From contig CAJYJO010000032.1 of the NCBI GenBank assembly GCA_913774845.1, positions 1 through 51,441 on the forward strand: DNA of 51,441 nt, in the 5' to 3' direction. The stretch comes from an uncultured Microbacterium sp. (GTDB lineage: Bacteria > Actinomycetota > Actinomycetes > Actinomycetales > Microbacteriaceae). Shown piece after piece: positions 27,933 through 38,500 of the stretch (position 1 is its first letter; every line of letters starts with the position of its first letter). Under the pieces are notes generated by a model that saw only the letters and a program-made list of their open reading frames with translations, searched no databases and was not told where the DNA came from. A program made the translations under genes and the position numbers.

Positions 27933-27981
27933 GCGCAACAGATTCGGATCTGCAGACGGCATGCGTCCGAATCTGTTGCGC
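27933..27981. repeat. AACAGATTCGGAT palindrome 2
   Basis: Perfect 16-bp arms GCGCAACAGATTCGGA (27933-27948) and TCCGAATCTGTTGCGC (27966-27981), loop 17 nt. A third diverged core (GCAACAGATCCGGA) precedes it at 27916. The outer ends 27757-27792 and 27966-27998 are also imperfect inverted repeats of about 33 bp, enclosing the whole block. Confidence 0.85.
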
Positions 27982-28030
27982 TGATCCGCATTCATTGACC
28001 CACGCGAAACGGCGGGATGCCGCTTCCCGG

Positions 28031-28867
28031 TCATCTCGCGAGATGCAGCCCCTGAGCGATCACGGTCGTGATCGCGCGCTCCACGCCGGCCCAGTCCGTC
28101 ACCACGTCGCGATAGCTGAATCGCAGGACGGTGTAGCCGCGAGCGATCAGTTCGCGATCGTGGGCGAGGTCGCGGTGGCGGTCTTGAGGGGTCGAGTGAT
28201 AGGCGAAACCGTCGAGCTGGACGACGAGACGGTCACCGATCAGAACGTCGACGCGGTGCCCGGCGATGAGCACCTGCTGGCGCACCAATACGCCCCAGGG
28301 GGTCAGGCGCACCACGAAGATCGTCTCGAGTCCGGAGTCCGACTGTCCCGTTGCGGTAGAGGCCAGTCGCTTCGACGCGGGAGTCCGCCATGACATCTTC
28401 GCGACGGCATCGGGGTGCAGGCGTTCGTGGCGCAGAGCCGATTCCCACACGATCAGGGCCTGCTCGAACGGAAGACAGCTCGCGACGTGCTCGAGACAGT
28501 CGGGAACCGACTCGACGAGGTGGTGGGCGGGTAGCGGCACGAGAGGAGTCGACCAGTGCGTGACGACGTCGGCGCGCGGAGCCTGGCTGTCACGCTTCAC
28601 GGCGACGTGTAGCGACGCACCGACTCCCTCGGGGATCCACCAGCCACGCAACGAGGCGGCGCTGACACACGCGAGCCGGCCGGAAGCCCGGGCGGCACCG
28701 ACGAGAGCGGCGGGGGCGTTCTCCGTCGCAACCCAGTAGCGCTTGACCCGGCCGACCTCGCCCCGCGTGATGGTTGCGCGCAGCCGACTGGCCGGGATGC
28801 CGGCATCCAGGATCTGCTGACGGTGCACGATGCCGCCGCGCGCTCTCACCCACTCGGCGATGTCCAT
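28031..28867 (-). CDS. AbiEi-type antitoxin N-terminal domain plus DUF559 nuclease-like protein
   Basis: 278 residues. Residues 1-60 (WVRARGGIVHRQQILDAGIP, then SRLRATITRGEVGRVKRYW in outline) form the winged helix found in AbiEi-family antitoxins. The C-terminus (about 185-278) is DUF559, a Vsr-like restriction-endonuclease fold: HRVDVLIGDRLVVQLDG, with Asp and Gln/Asp as metal-site candidates, then HDRELIARGYTVLRFSYRDV. Such proteins are common in actinobacteria, often in many copies, and their role is unknown; there is no adjacent AbiEii toxin gene here. Palindromes of one family lie on both sides (27776-27981 and 28966-29048). CAGGGT lies 6 nt before the ATG. Confidence 0.87.
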   Translation of the reverse strand: MDIAEWVRARGGIVHRQQILDAGIPASRLRATITRGEVGRVKRYWVATENAPAALVGAARASGRLACVSAASLRGWWIPEGVGASLHVAVKRDSQAPRADVVTHWSTPLVPLPAHHLVESVPDCLEHVASCLPFEQALIVWESALRHERLHPDAVAKMSWRTPASKRLASTATGQSDSGLETIFVVRLTPWGVLVRQQVLIAGHRVDVLIGDRLVVQLDGFAYHSTPQDRHRDLAHDRELIARGYTVLRFSYRDVVTDWAGVERAITTVIAQGLHLAR

Positions 28868-28965
28868 GGGCCCACCCTGCTCCTCCGGGCGGAGGAGGAT
28901 GTGCCGAGCCGGGGCAGATGTGCAGGGGACAGCCGAAACGCATCGTGGGGAGGAGGGGTGGCTAC

Positions 28966-29048
28966 GCAACAGAATCGGATCGCTGCAACGGATGCGGACG
29001 AGGGGGGCGGAGCGGGCCGAATCTGTTGCATGGATCCGAATCTGCTGC
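28966..29048. repeat. AACAGATTCGGAT palindrome 3 (double)
   Basis: Two head-to-tail cores (GCAACAGAATCGGAT at 28966, CAACGGATGCGGA at 28986) face two inverted cores (CCGAATCTGTTG at 29017, GATCCGAATCTGCTG at 29033). The 35-bp arms match at about 27 positions. It lies about 100 bp upstream of the AbiEi/DUF559 start and downstream of the GNAT gene. Confidence 0.85.
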
Positions 29049-29078
29049 ACCGCAACGCCGCGCCCGCGCCCGCCGGGC

Positions 29079-29531
29079 CTACACCCGCACGCGGGCGACG
29101 ACCTCGCCGTACTCCGTCTCGCCGACGGGCTCGAAGCCCACGCGCTGGAAGAACGCCTCGGGACCGCCGACGCCGGGTTCATAAATGACGTCGACGTGGT
29201 CCATTCCGCGGCCGCGGGCCTCTTCGAGCACGGCGGCGATGGCGTAGCTGCCGACGCCGCGGCCTTGCTCGTCGGCGTCGACGTTGATGCGCCACAGGAC
29301 GGAACGGAAGTGCTCCTCGTGCGCGTCGGGGTCGAAGTTCGCGCTGACGAAGCCGACGACCTCGTCGCCGTCGAGCACGACGCGCTGCCACGAGGTTTGC
29401 GGATTGCTCACCGTGGCGGCGATGCCGTAGCTGATCGGAGCGAGGAACTGCTCCTGCCCGGGCTTGAGAGACAGGGTGTTCACGGCCACGATCGTGGCGG
29501 CGGACAGTTCGACGAGACGCAGGTCAGCCAT
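29079..29531 (-). CDS. GNAT-family N-acetyltransferase
   Basis: 150 residues, one GNAT domain. Acetyl-CoA pyrophosphate loop in [20 protein letters not shown] (Q-x-x-G-x-G/A form), beta-4 strand [13 protein letters not shown] before it, and the C-terminal [14 protein letters not shown]. Transfers acetyl to an amine; the acceptor is not predictable. TAGCCT stands exactly 6 nt before the ATG, suggesting a leaderless message. Confidence 0.92.
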   Translation of the reverse strand: MADLRLVELSAATIVAVNTLSLKPGQEQFLAPISYGIAATVSNPQTSWQRVVLDGDEVVGFVSANFDPDAHEEHFRSVLWRINVDADEQGRGVGSYAIAAVLEEARGRGMDHVDVIYEPGVGGPEAFFQRVGFEPVGETEYGEVVARVRV

Positions 29532-29537
29532 GCGCCC

Positions 29538-29543
29538 AGGCTA
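29538..29543 (-). promoter_or_regulatory. Leaderless -10 box for the GNAT gene
   Basis: TAGCCT on the minus strand, 6 nt before the ATG at 29531. Confidence 0.6.
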
Positions 29544-29705
29544 TCGGGCCACCCCCGCCTCCCCAAGATCACATCCTCATGCATGCGTTCTGCGTCACCT
29601 CGGCGTCGACCGTCCGCCGCCGCGCGTGCACCGCGGGGCGGCGCCGGACGAGCCGTCCCGGACCGTCGAACTATCTCGACATCAAGAGACTTTGCCCGGG
29701 TGCGA

Positions 29706-29711
29706 TAGGCT
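29706..29711 (+). promoter_or_regulatory. Candidate -10 box for icd
   Basis: TAGGCT, with start of transcription expected near 29718 and a leader of about 32 nt that contains GGAGAG before the GTG at 29750. No clear -35 is visible. Confidence 0.45.
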
Positions 29712-29749
29712 TGCACGCAACCCTGGCCGCCTCTACGGAGAGATCTGAC

Positions 29750-31969
<2,220 letters not shown>

Positions 31970-31981
31970 GCCTGGAACCCG

Positions 31982-32020
31982 AAAGGGGCGGATGCCACCA
32001 CCCGGCATCCGCCCCTTTTT
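31982..32020 (+). terminator. Rho-independent terminator of icd
   Basis: 15-bp perfect arms (31982-31996 and 32004-32018), AAAGGGGCGGATGCC type, loop 7 nt, then a T run. The best intrinsic terminator in the window. Confidence 0.93.
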
Positions 32021-32044
32021 CTGTTGAGTGCCGCCGCGCAGGCG

Positions 32045-32110
32045 CGCGTGAGTCGCCAGTATTCGTCGCTGGGGGAGCCCCGGAAGCGACAGATCTCGGC
32101 GACTCACGCG
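32045..32110. repeat. 66-bp palindromic element
   Basis: Perfect 13-bp arms CGCGTGAGTCGCC (32045-32057) and GGCGACTCACGCG (32098-32110), with an inner GTCGCT/AGCGAC pair. It has nearly the length of the 65-bp elements but a different sequence, and sits between two convergent genes and two terminators. Confidence 0.75.
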
Positions 32111-32113
32111 AAG

Positions 32114-32143
32114 AGGGGCGGATGCCACCCGGCATCCGCCCCT
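32114..32143 (-). terminator. Terminator of the L,D-transpeptidase gene
   Basis: 13-bp perfect arms AGGGGCGGATGCC (32114-32126) and GGCATCCGCCCCT (32131-32143), loop 4 nt, 15 nt past the stop on the minus strand. Nearly the same stem as the icd terminator. Confidence 0.8.
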
Positions 32144-32158
32144 TTCGGGGATCCGGGC

Positions 32159-33559
32159 TCAGTAGTGGACCGAGACCTCGGTGCCGCGGTAGGCCCAGTC
32201 GTACAGCTCTTTGGCCTGGGGGATCGTCATGTTGATGCAGCCGTGGCTCATCGGCGTGCCGAAGTTGTTGTGCCAGTAGGTGCCGTGGAAGCCCTCGTCG
32301 CCGTTGAAGTACGCCACCCAGGGGACGTCCTTCGTGCAGTAGTCGTACCCGGGGACGCAGCCCATGTCTTGCATGGCCGTCTTCCAGCCGATGCGGAAGT
32401 TGCCCGTGTGGGTGGCGTGGTCGCCCGCGCCCGACGAGATCGTGTAGGTGCGGTACACCTCGCCGTTCTGCCAGAGCGTCGTGGTCTGCGTGCTGAGGTT
32501 GACGTCGATGCGCCGCTCGGTCTTGGTGGTGTCGAACGGGGTCTCGGTAACGGGGAGGGCGTAGCGGCCGTTGCCTTCGGCGAGCTGCGCGGCGAAGGCA
32601 ACGGCGACCCCGCTCGTGTCGCCGAGCGCGCGGCCGGTCTGCCCTTCGGTGATCGCCTTGATGACTTCTCCGCCGGTGTCGACGATCACGTCGGCGTTGA
32701 CCGCGCCGCGATCGACCTGCCCGGCGAGACCCGAGACGGCCTGCTGGATCGCGGACTGGTCGGCCGAGATCGCGAACTCGCCCTTGCCGTCGGGGGTGAC
32801 GGTGAGCCACGAGGCGGCGGTGGCGCGGTCGACGGCGACCGTGCGCTCGTCGCCGACGTAGAAGCCGATGCTGTCGAGGATGCCGTTGAGGTTCGCGACG
32901 GCGGCGCTCGCTTCGTCGGTGGTGACGGGAGCCTCGACGGGGACCAGGGCGGCCTGGACCGTCGTGGATGCCGTGCCCGAGTCGAACGCCGTCTGCAGCG
33001 CGGCGGTCACGGCGGCGACGTCGATGCCCTCACCGTCTTCGGACGGGGTGGTGACGTAGGCCTGCGACCCGGCGTCGTACGCGATGGTGGCATCGACCGG
33101 GGCGCGGTAGGTGCCGGGAGCCAGCTCGCGCAGAGCTGCGGCGGCCTCGGCGGCGTCGACCTGCACCTCGACGCCCGTGCCCTCGGGGAACCAGGACGCG
33201 GGCTTCCACATGGGGTTGTCGGCGAAGGCCTTGTCGGCCAGGGCTGCGGCGTCGACCGTGGCGCCCAACTCGGCGCCGGTCACGGTGACCTCGCCCGCAG
33301 GGCTGTCGACCGTCACGGTGGTCTGCGCCAGGCGGGAGTCGATCGCCTGCGCCGCGGCTCCGGCGGTCAGCCCGCCGATCTGGACGCCGGCGACGGAGGC
33401 GCCGGGCGCGATCAACACGAGCGACGCCGCGATCAGGGCCACCGCGGTCGCGCCCGCCGGGATGCCGATCCACAGGCCGGAGCGGTTCTTCCGCCGGGTC
33501 GGCTCGGTCGGTGCCCACGCGTACGTCGCGCCGTCGGTGCCGGGTGCGCCGTCGGTCAT
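32159..33559 (-). CDS. L,D-transpeptidase with peptidoglycan-binding repeats
   Basis: 466 residues: cytoplasmic Pro/Arg stretch (1-35), one membrane helix (about 36-60), two extracellular repeat blocks related to the PG_binding_4/VanW-associated domain (about 60-330), and a C-terminal YkuD catalytic domain with the motif MSHGCINM, nucleophile Cys441, plus upstream HGTYWHNNFG. Makes 3-3 (meso-DAP or equivalent) cross-links or attaches proteins to peptidoglycan, outside the membrane, insensitive to most penicillins. The ATG at 33559 follows a G-run Shine-Dalgarno; a TTG two codons upstream is an unlikely alternative. Confidence 0.94.
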   Translation of the reverse strand: MTDGAPGTDGATYAWAPTEPTRRKNRSGLWIGIPAGATAVALIAASLVLIAPGASVAGVQIGGLTAGAAAQAIDSRLAQTTVTVDSPAGEVTVTGAELGATVDAAALADKAFADNPMWKPASWFPEGTGVEVQVDAAEAAAALRELAPGTYRAPVDATIAYDAGSQAYVTTPSEDGEGIDVAAVTAALQTAFDSGTASTTVQAALVPVEAPVTTDEASAAVANLNGILDSIGFYVGDERTVAVDRATAASWLTVTPDGKGEFAISADQSAIQQAVSGLAGQVDRGAVNADVIVDTGGEVIKAITEGQTGRALGDTSGVAVAFAAQLAEGNGRYALPVTETPFDTTKTERRIDVNLSTQTTTLWQNGEVYRTYTISSGAGDHATHTGNFRIGWKTAMQDMGCVPGYDYCTKDVPWVAYFNGDEGFHGTYWHNNFGTPMSHGCINMTIPQAKELYDWAYRGTEVSVHY

Positions 33560-33670
33560 AGTCAAACCCCCCAGAAGTCAGTCTTCCCATGGTAAGGGGA
33601 GGGTGCCCGGCATGACCGGAGTGAACATCACGGTCTGATCACGTCGGCCTCGCTCAGTGGCCGGATGGGA

Positions 33671-35035
33671 TCAGACCGCGAACACCTTGCCCGGGTTCAG
33701 GATGCCGAGCGGGTCGAAGACCCGGGCGATGTCGCGCTGCAGCCGCCACTGGTCGTCGCCGAGTTCGTCGGCGAGCCAGCGCCGCTTGAGCACCCCGATG
33801 CCGTGCTCGCCGGTGAGGGTGCCCCCCAGCGCGAGCGCCGCGCGGAACAGCTCCTCCGCCGCCTCCCAGACGACCGGCGGGACCTCGGGTCCCTCGAAGA
33901 CGAAGTTGGGGTGGAGGTTGCCGTCACCGGCGTGGGCGACGGCCGGGATGACCAGGCCGAACTCGCGTTCGATGCGGGCGATCTGGTCGAACATGTCGGG
34001 CAGGGCGCTGCGCGGCACCGACACGTCCTCGATGAGCGTGGTGCCGAGGGTCTCCATCGCGGGATGCATCGCGCGACGCACGGCCAGGAGGGCCTCGCCC
34101 TCGGCGGCGTCCGCGGCCACGGCGACCGCGCCGCCCGCCTCGCGGAGCACCCCGGCGATCGCGCGGGCTTCGTCTGCGGCGACGGGGCCGTCGGTCTGGA
34201 TGGTCAGCTGCGCCGCGCCCGCGGGAGGGGCCGGCAGCGACAGCAGACGATGCGCGGCCGCGAGGCTCGTGGCATCCATCAACTCCATGATCGCGGGCTG
34301 CACTCCCGAGGCCGTCACCGCCGCGGAGGCCACGGCGGCGGCGCGGACACCGTCGAACAGTGCGGTGAGGGTGACCCGCTCGCCCTCGACGAGGCGGCGC
34401 AGTTTGAGGGTGGCGCCGACGACGACGCCGAGCGTCCCCTCCGAGCCGATGATGAGCGAGGTCAGATCGAGACCGGTCACGCCCTTCACGCTGCGATGCC
34501 CGAGGTGGAGCAGGCGCCCGTCGGCGAGGACGACGTCGACGCCGAGCACCGCGTCGCGCACGACGCCGTATTTCGCGCAGAGCAGCCCGCCGGCTCCGGT
34601 GGCGATGTTGCCCCCGACGGTCGAGATGGCCCGGCTGGCCGGATCGGGCGCCCACCAGACCCCGTGCGTCTCGAGCTGCGCGTTCAGCTCGGCGTTCAGG
34701 ATGCCGGGCTCCACCACCGCGAGCAGGTCGTCGGGCCGCACCTCGAGCACGCGGTCCATGCCGCGCAGCGAGAGGCTGATCTCGCCGCCGCCGGTGTTGG
34801 CTCCGCCGGCGAGACCCGTGCCGGCTCCGCGGGGGACGACGGGTGTGCGGGTGGCCGTCGCGATGCGCATCACGGTCTGGACGTCGTCGACGGATGCCGC
34901 GTGCACCACCGCCAGCGGGGTCGCCGCCGACGCGTGCCCGGACTTGTCGGCCCGTGCGGCCTCGAGTGCGGTGGGGGAGGTGTCGACGCGCTCGCCGAGT
35001 TCGGAGCGGAGCAGCGCGACGACGTCGGGGGTCAT
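33671..35035 (-). CDS. FAD-linked oxidase, GlcD/D-lactate dehydrogenase-like
   Basis: 454 residues. N-terminal FAD-binding type 4 domain (VPRGAGTGLAGGANTGGGEI, VGGNIATGAGGLLCAKYG, GLDLTSLIIGSEGTLGVV) and the C-terminal cap ending TGEHGIGVLKRRWL and DPLGILNPGKVF. Related enzymes oxidise glycolate, D-lactate or D-2-hydroxyglutarate with the flavin; VAHAGDGNLHPNFVF carries the metal or substrate His residues of the cap. No GlcE/GlcF or LutA partner is adjacent, so a stand-alone D-2-hydroxyacid dehydrogenase is favoured. Starts in the ATGA overlap with the small membrane gene upstream. Confidence 0.93.
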   Translation of the reverse strand: MTPDVVALLRSELGERVDTSPTALEAARADKSGHASAATPLAVVHAASVDDVQTVMRIATATRTPVVPRGAGTGLAGGANTGGGEISLSLRGMDRVLEVRPDDLLAVVEPGILNAELNAQLETHGVWWAPDPASRAISTVGGNIATGAGGLLCAKYGVVRDAVLGVDVVLADGRLLHLGHRSVKGVTGLDLTSLIIGSEGTLGVVVGATLKLRRLVEGERVTLTALFDGVRAAAVASAAVTASGVQPAIMELMDATSLAAAHRLLSLPAPPAGAAQLTIQTDGPVAADEARAIAGVLREAGGAVAVAADAAEGEALLAVRRAMHPAMETLGTTLIEDVSVPRSALPDMFDQIARIEREFGLVIPAVAHAGDGNLHPNFVFEGPEVPPVVWEAAEELFRAALALGGTLTGEHGIGVLKRRWLADELGDDQWRLQRDIARVFDPLGILNPGKVFAV

Positions 35036-35418
35036 GCCAGGCGCCGTCGGCCGTTCAGGGCGCCGAAGACGACGGCGACGACGGCGAAGCCGAGGCCGAT
35101 CCACGCCTGGCCCATGCTCCACCAGGCGACCGTGGCCGCGGCGTACACGAAGAGCTCGACCAGCGCTCGGATGAAGGGGTGCACCGCCAGCACGGCCCGC
35201 GGTGAGACGAACAGGGCCCAGACGAGGATCGCCAGGGCGGGGGCTCCGATACCGGCGACGATGTTCCACGGCAACGGCCAGGCGGTGAAGCCCCAGATGG
35301 CCAGCGTCACGAACGCGAAGACGCCGCAGACCACGCTGACGATCTCGACCGCCGTCGGGCGCGGCCGCATGCCGGGGGCGAGGGGGGCTTGCGCACGGAC
35401 GTTCGGGGATTCGGTCAC
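35032..35418 (-). CDS. YrdB/DUF2568 small membrane protein
   Basis: 128 residues from GTG, four hydrophobic segments (about 25-45, 50-72, 85-100, 103-122), with FIRALVELFVYAAATVAWWS matching DUF2568. No function is known for the family. Leaderless layout: TAAAAT then 6 nt then GTG. Translationally coupled to the FAD-linked oxidase, which may point to a role in the same membrane-linked oxidation, but this is only positional. Confidence 0.82.
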   Translation of the reverse strand: MTESPNVRAQAPLAPGMRPRPTAVEIVSVVCGVFAFVTLAIWGFTAWPLPWNIVAGIGAPALAILVWALFVSPRAVLAVHPFIRALVELFVYAAATVAWWSMGQAWIGLGFAVVAVVFGALNGRRRLA

Positions 35419-35424
35419 CGTCTC

Positions 35425-35430
35425 ATTTTA
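35425..35430 (-). promoter_or_regulatory. Leaderless -10 box for the DUF2568 gene
   Basis: TAAAAT on the minus strand, conspicuous in such GC-rich DNA, exactly 6 nt before the GTG at 35418. Confidence 0.65.
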
Positions 35431-35446
35431 CGGGGCTCTCGGATCC

Positions 35447-35491
35447 GCTTCTCGGTTCGTCCCGTCTCACGGGCGGGACGAACCGAGAAGC
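35447..35491 (-). terminator. Terminator of the large GH43 gene
   Basis: Perfect 18-bp arms (35447-35464 and 35474-35491) with a 9-nt loop, about 100 nt past the stop on the minus strand. No T-tract. Confidence 0.75.
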
Positions 35492-35592
35492 CGCGCTCTC
35501 GTCAGCGGGGAGCAGCGTCGACGAGCGCCGGCACTCGTTGCGCCGGCCCGCCCTCTCCCTGCGGGCAGGCCCCGGGGCGCCTTCCGTTCTTC

Positions 35593-38500
35593 TCAGACGC
35601 GGGTCCGGCGCCGACGCGTGACCCAGATTCCCGCGCCGAGGACGAGCAGCATCGCGCCGAGGAGCGCGACCCCGAGAGGCGCCTGCGCGCCCGTGGCGGC
35701 GAGCTGACCCGCGGCGACCACCGTGATCGGCATTCGAGCGATCTCCGCGTCTGCATCGTCTCGCACGATGATCGTGTGCGCGCCCAGGGGGAGGGAGAGA
35801 GGGATCGCAACGTCGAAGTGCACCGTTCCCGAGGCGTCGGCTGCCGGGATACCGGTGACCGTCATCGGATCGGAGTGCAGCTCCGCGGAGATCGATTCGC
35901 CGGGCGTCAGACCGGTCACGGTCACACGGACGGAGCCTCCGCGCTCCACGGTCGTGGAAGACACGGATGCCGTCGCCGCGGGCGCGGGTCCCGTGGTGGC
36001 GGGTGTGGTCGGCTCCGCTGTCCCCGTGGGCTGAGCGGTCGGCGTGGGCTGAGCGGTCGGCGTCGCCGTCGGGTCCGGCGTCGCGGTCGGTGTGGGCGTC
36101 GCCGTCGGGTCCGGCGTCGCTGTCGGCGTGGGCGGGGCGGTGGGAGAGGGGGTGGAGCCGCCGTCCTCGATGCCCGTCACGACGGTGCTCGAGCTCGCGA
36201 CGATCCCGTCTCGGTACCCGTCGAACGAGATGCGGACATCGCCCGAGACGTCAGCGGGGACGACGACGGATGCCGTGCCTCCCTCGAGCGTCGCCGTCGC
36301 GGTCCATGTCCCCGACGAGAACGTGACGGTCCCCGCGACCTCGCCGTCGTCGTCGGGGGAGACGCTCGCCCGCATCGTTCGCGTCGACGGATCGAACGCG
36401 CCCGTGGTAGCCGAGGCGACCGGCGTGATCCCGCTCCACGTGCGTGTGGCATCGAGCACCGTCCGCGGCACATTGACGAAGGCGCCGTGGCGACGGACGT
36501 CGGGGAGACCGTCGGTCGACACACGACCGGTGACGTTCGGCCCGTGCGCTTTGGTCGTGAACCAGCCGGGAGTCTGGGACAAGCGGTTCGTCCAGCTCGA
36601 GTCCGCGATCTGCGACTCGCTCGTCATGAAGGGGATGTATCCGTGCTCGGTGTTGAGGTCGCTGAGCAGGATCATCGCGTCGCCGGCGTCGTTCTGGTTG
36701 GGATCGCCCGGGTTGAGCTTCACCGACGCGGGGCCTTCGAACAGCAGCAGATCCTGGTCGATCTTCTGCCACCCGGTGGCGGGGTCGTTGGTCTCGGACG
36801 GGGTTCTGACGGTGGAGGTCAGCACCTTCGACTTCTCGAGGATGTTCGAGTGGCCGGCAGTCGCCTCTGCTCCCGGTTCCCCGTTCTTGGTGAGCCGGTA
36901 GTAGTCGTCGCCGATCTTGAAGACCGAGCTGTCGATGCGGTACGACCCGGTGTTCTGCCACGCCGTGGGCGGGGCGGTGAAGGTGCGGAAGTCGCGCGTG
37001 ATCGCCAGCAGCACCTGTTCGTAGCCGTTGCCGTCCGTCCCGGGTACGGGCTGGGTGTGCGCGGCGTCCTGATACATCCGCGAGGCGAAGAACACGACGT
37101 ACGACTGCAACCCCTCGTCCCAGAAGGCCTCGGGCGCCCAGGTCATTCCGGCGCGGTCGGAATTCACCGTGACTCCGCCATCGCCGTCGGGATTCGTGCG
37201 CTTCCAGTGCACCAGGTCGGTGGACTCCCAGGCCTCGATCTTGAGCGAGCCGTGCGTCGTGTAGTAGGCCCAGTCGCCACCGGAGCTGTTGAGATCGGTG
37301 GCGATCATGTAGTACTTGTCGCCGTCGTGCGAGCGGAACAGGTAGGGGTCTCGCAGGCCGAAGGTGTCGGCATCCGACGAGATGACCGCCTTCCCACCGT
37401 TTCGAACCTCGAAGGTGAAGAAATCGTTCTCGCGGGTGGACGAGATCCAGATCTGCTCCTGGTCGCGACCGTTCGTCGTCGCGAAGTTCGCCGAGGCGTA
37501 TCCCACGTCGGGAGCGGAGCGGGGAGCTTCCTTCACGGTCACGGTAATCGGCGAACCGGTTTCGGAGACGTCGCCCGTGCTGGCGGTGGCGGTGAGAGTC
37601 GCCGTGGCGTCGCCCTTGCCGTACGCGTTGCGCGTCAGGCGCCCGCCGCCGACGTAGGGGTCGGCCGATCCAACTGTCGGCGCGGTGTAGCGGGAGTCTG
37701 TCCCCGTGATCCGGGAGGGGTCGGACGAGCTCCACACGAGCCGGGAACCGTGCAGCGGCCCGGTCGTCACCAGCGGCAGGTTCTCGGTCGTCTCCGTCGC
37801 CACCAGGGCTGCGGCGGCCGCGAGGTCGGCACGCAGGTTGACGCGCACCTGATCGCCCGAGGCGGGGTCGACGGTCACAGGGATCGAGGCGGAGGCGCCG
37901 CCCACGACGGCGGTGGCGGTGATCGTTGCGCTCCCCTCGCGAACGCCGGTGACACGGCCGCCGGCATCGACGGTCGCAACGGTCGCGTCCGACGACGACC
38001 ACGTCGCGCGGGTACGCGTCGCGCCGTCGGGCGACGGCCACGCGGTCAGCGTCGAGGCCGCCCCCTGCGCGACGCTCAGTGCGCCGCCGGTGACACCGGC
38101 GCCGGCGATCGTGAATCCGGTGGGAACGATTACGTCGGAGACGGACGGGTAGACGGCGAGGTCATCGATCGAGCCGTCCCACCCGCCGTCCTGCGCGTAG
38201 AACGACTTGCCGATGTAGGCGAGGGTGCCGCCGAGGTCGGACAGCGTGGTCGTCACGCCGGTGTCGTACCCGATCAGCGCACCGTCCTGGAAGAGCGCCA
38301 GCGAACCGGGTCGCAGCACGACGCGGTAGTCGTGCCAGGCCGCGCCGTCGACGTCGACGCGTCCGATGCCCTGCTCGGCTCGCCAGGAACCCCGGGAGAT
38401 CACCGAGCGGACGTGGTCCTTCCACGCCGAGAACAGGAAGTATCGCTGGTCGTTCTGCCCGACGGCGAGCGAGAAGAAGTTCCCGGATGCCGCGCGCGAA

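Noticed and set aside
28868-29182. Longer N-terminus for the AbiEi/DUF559 protein
   Set aside because: The extension crosses the palindrome and the GNAT gene, is low in family similarity, and MDIAEWVRARGG is the usual family start.
37551-37559. AACCGGTTT inside the large GH43 gene as a LacI operator
   Set aside because: Single partial match within coding sequence, far from any promoter.
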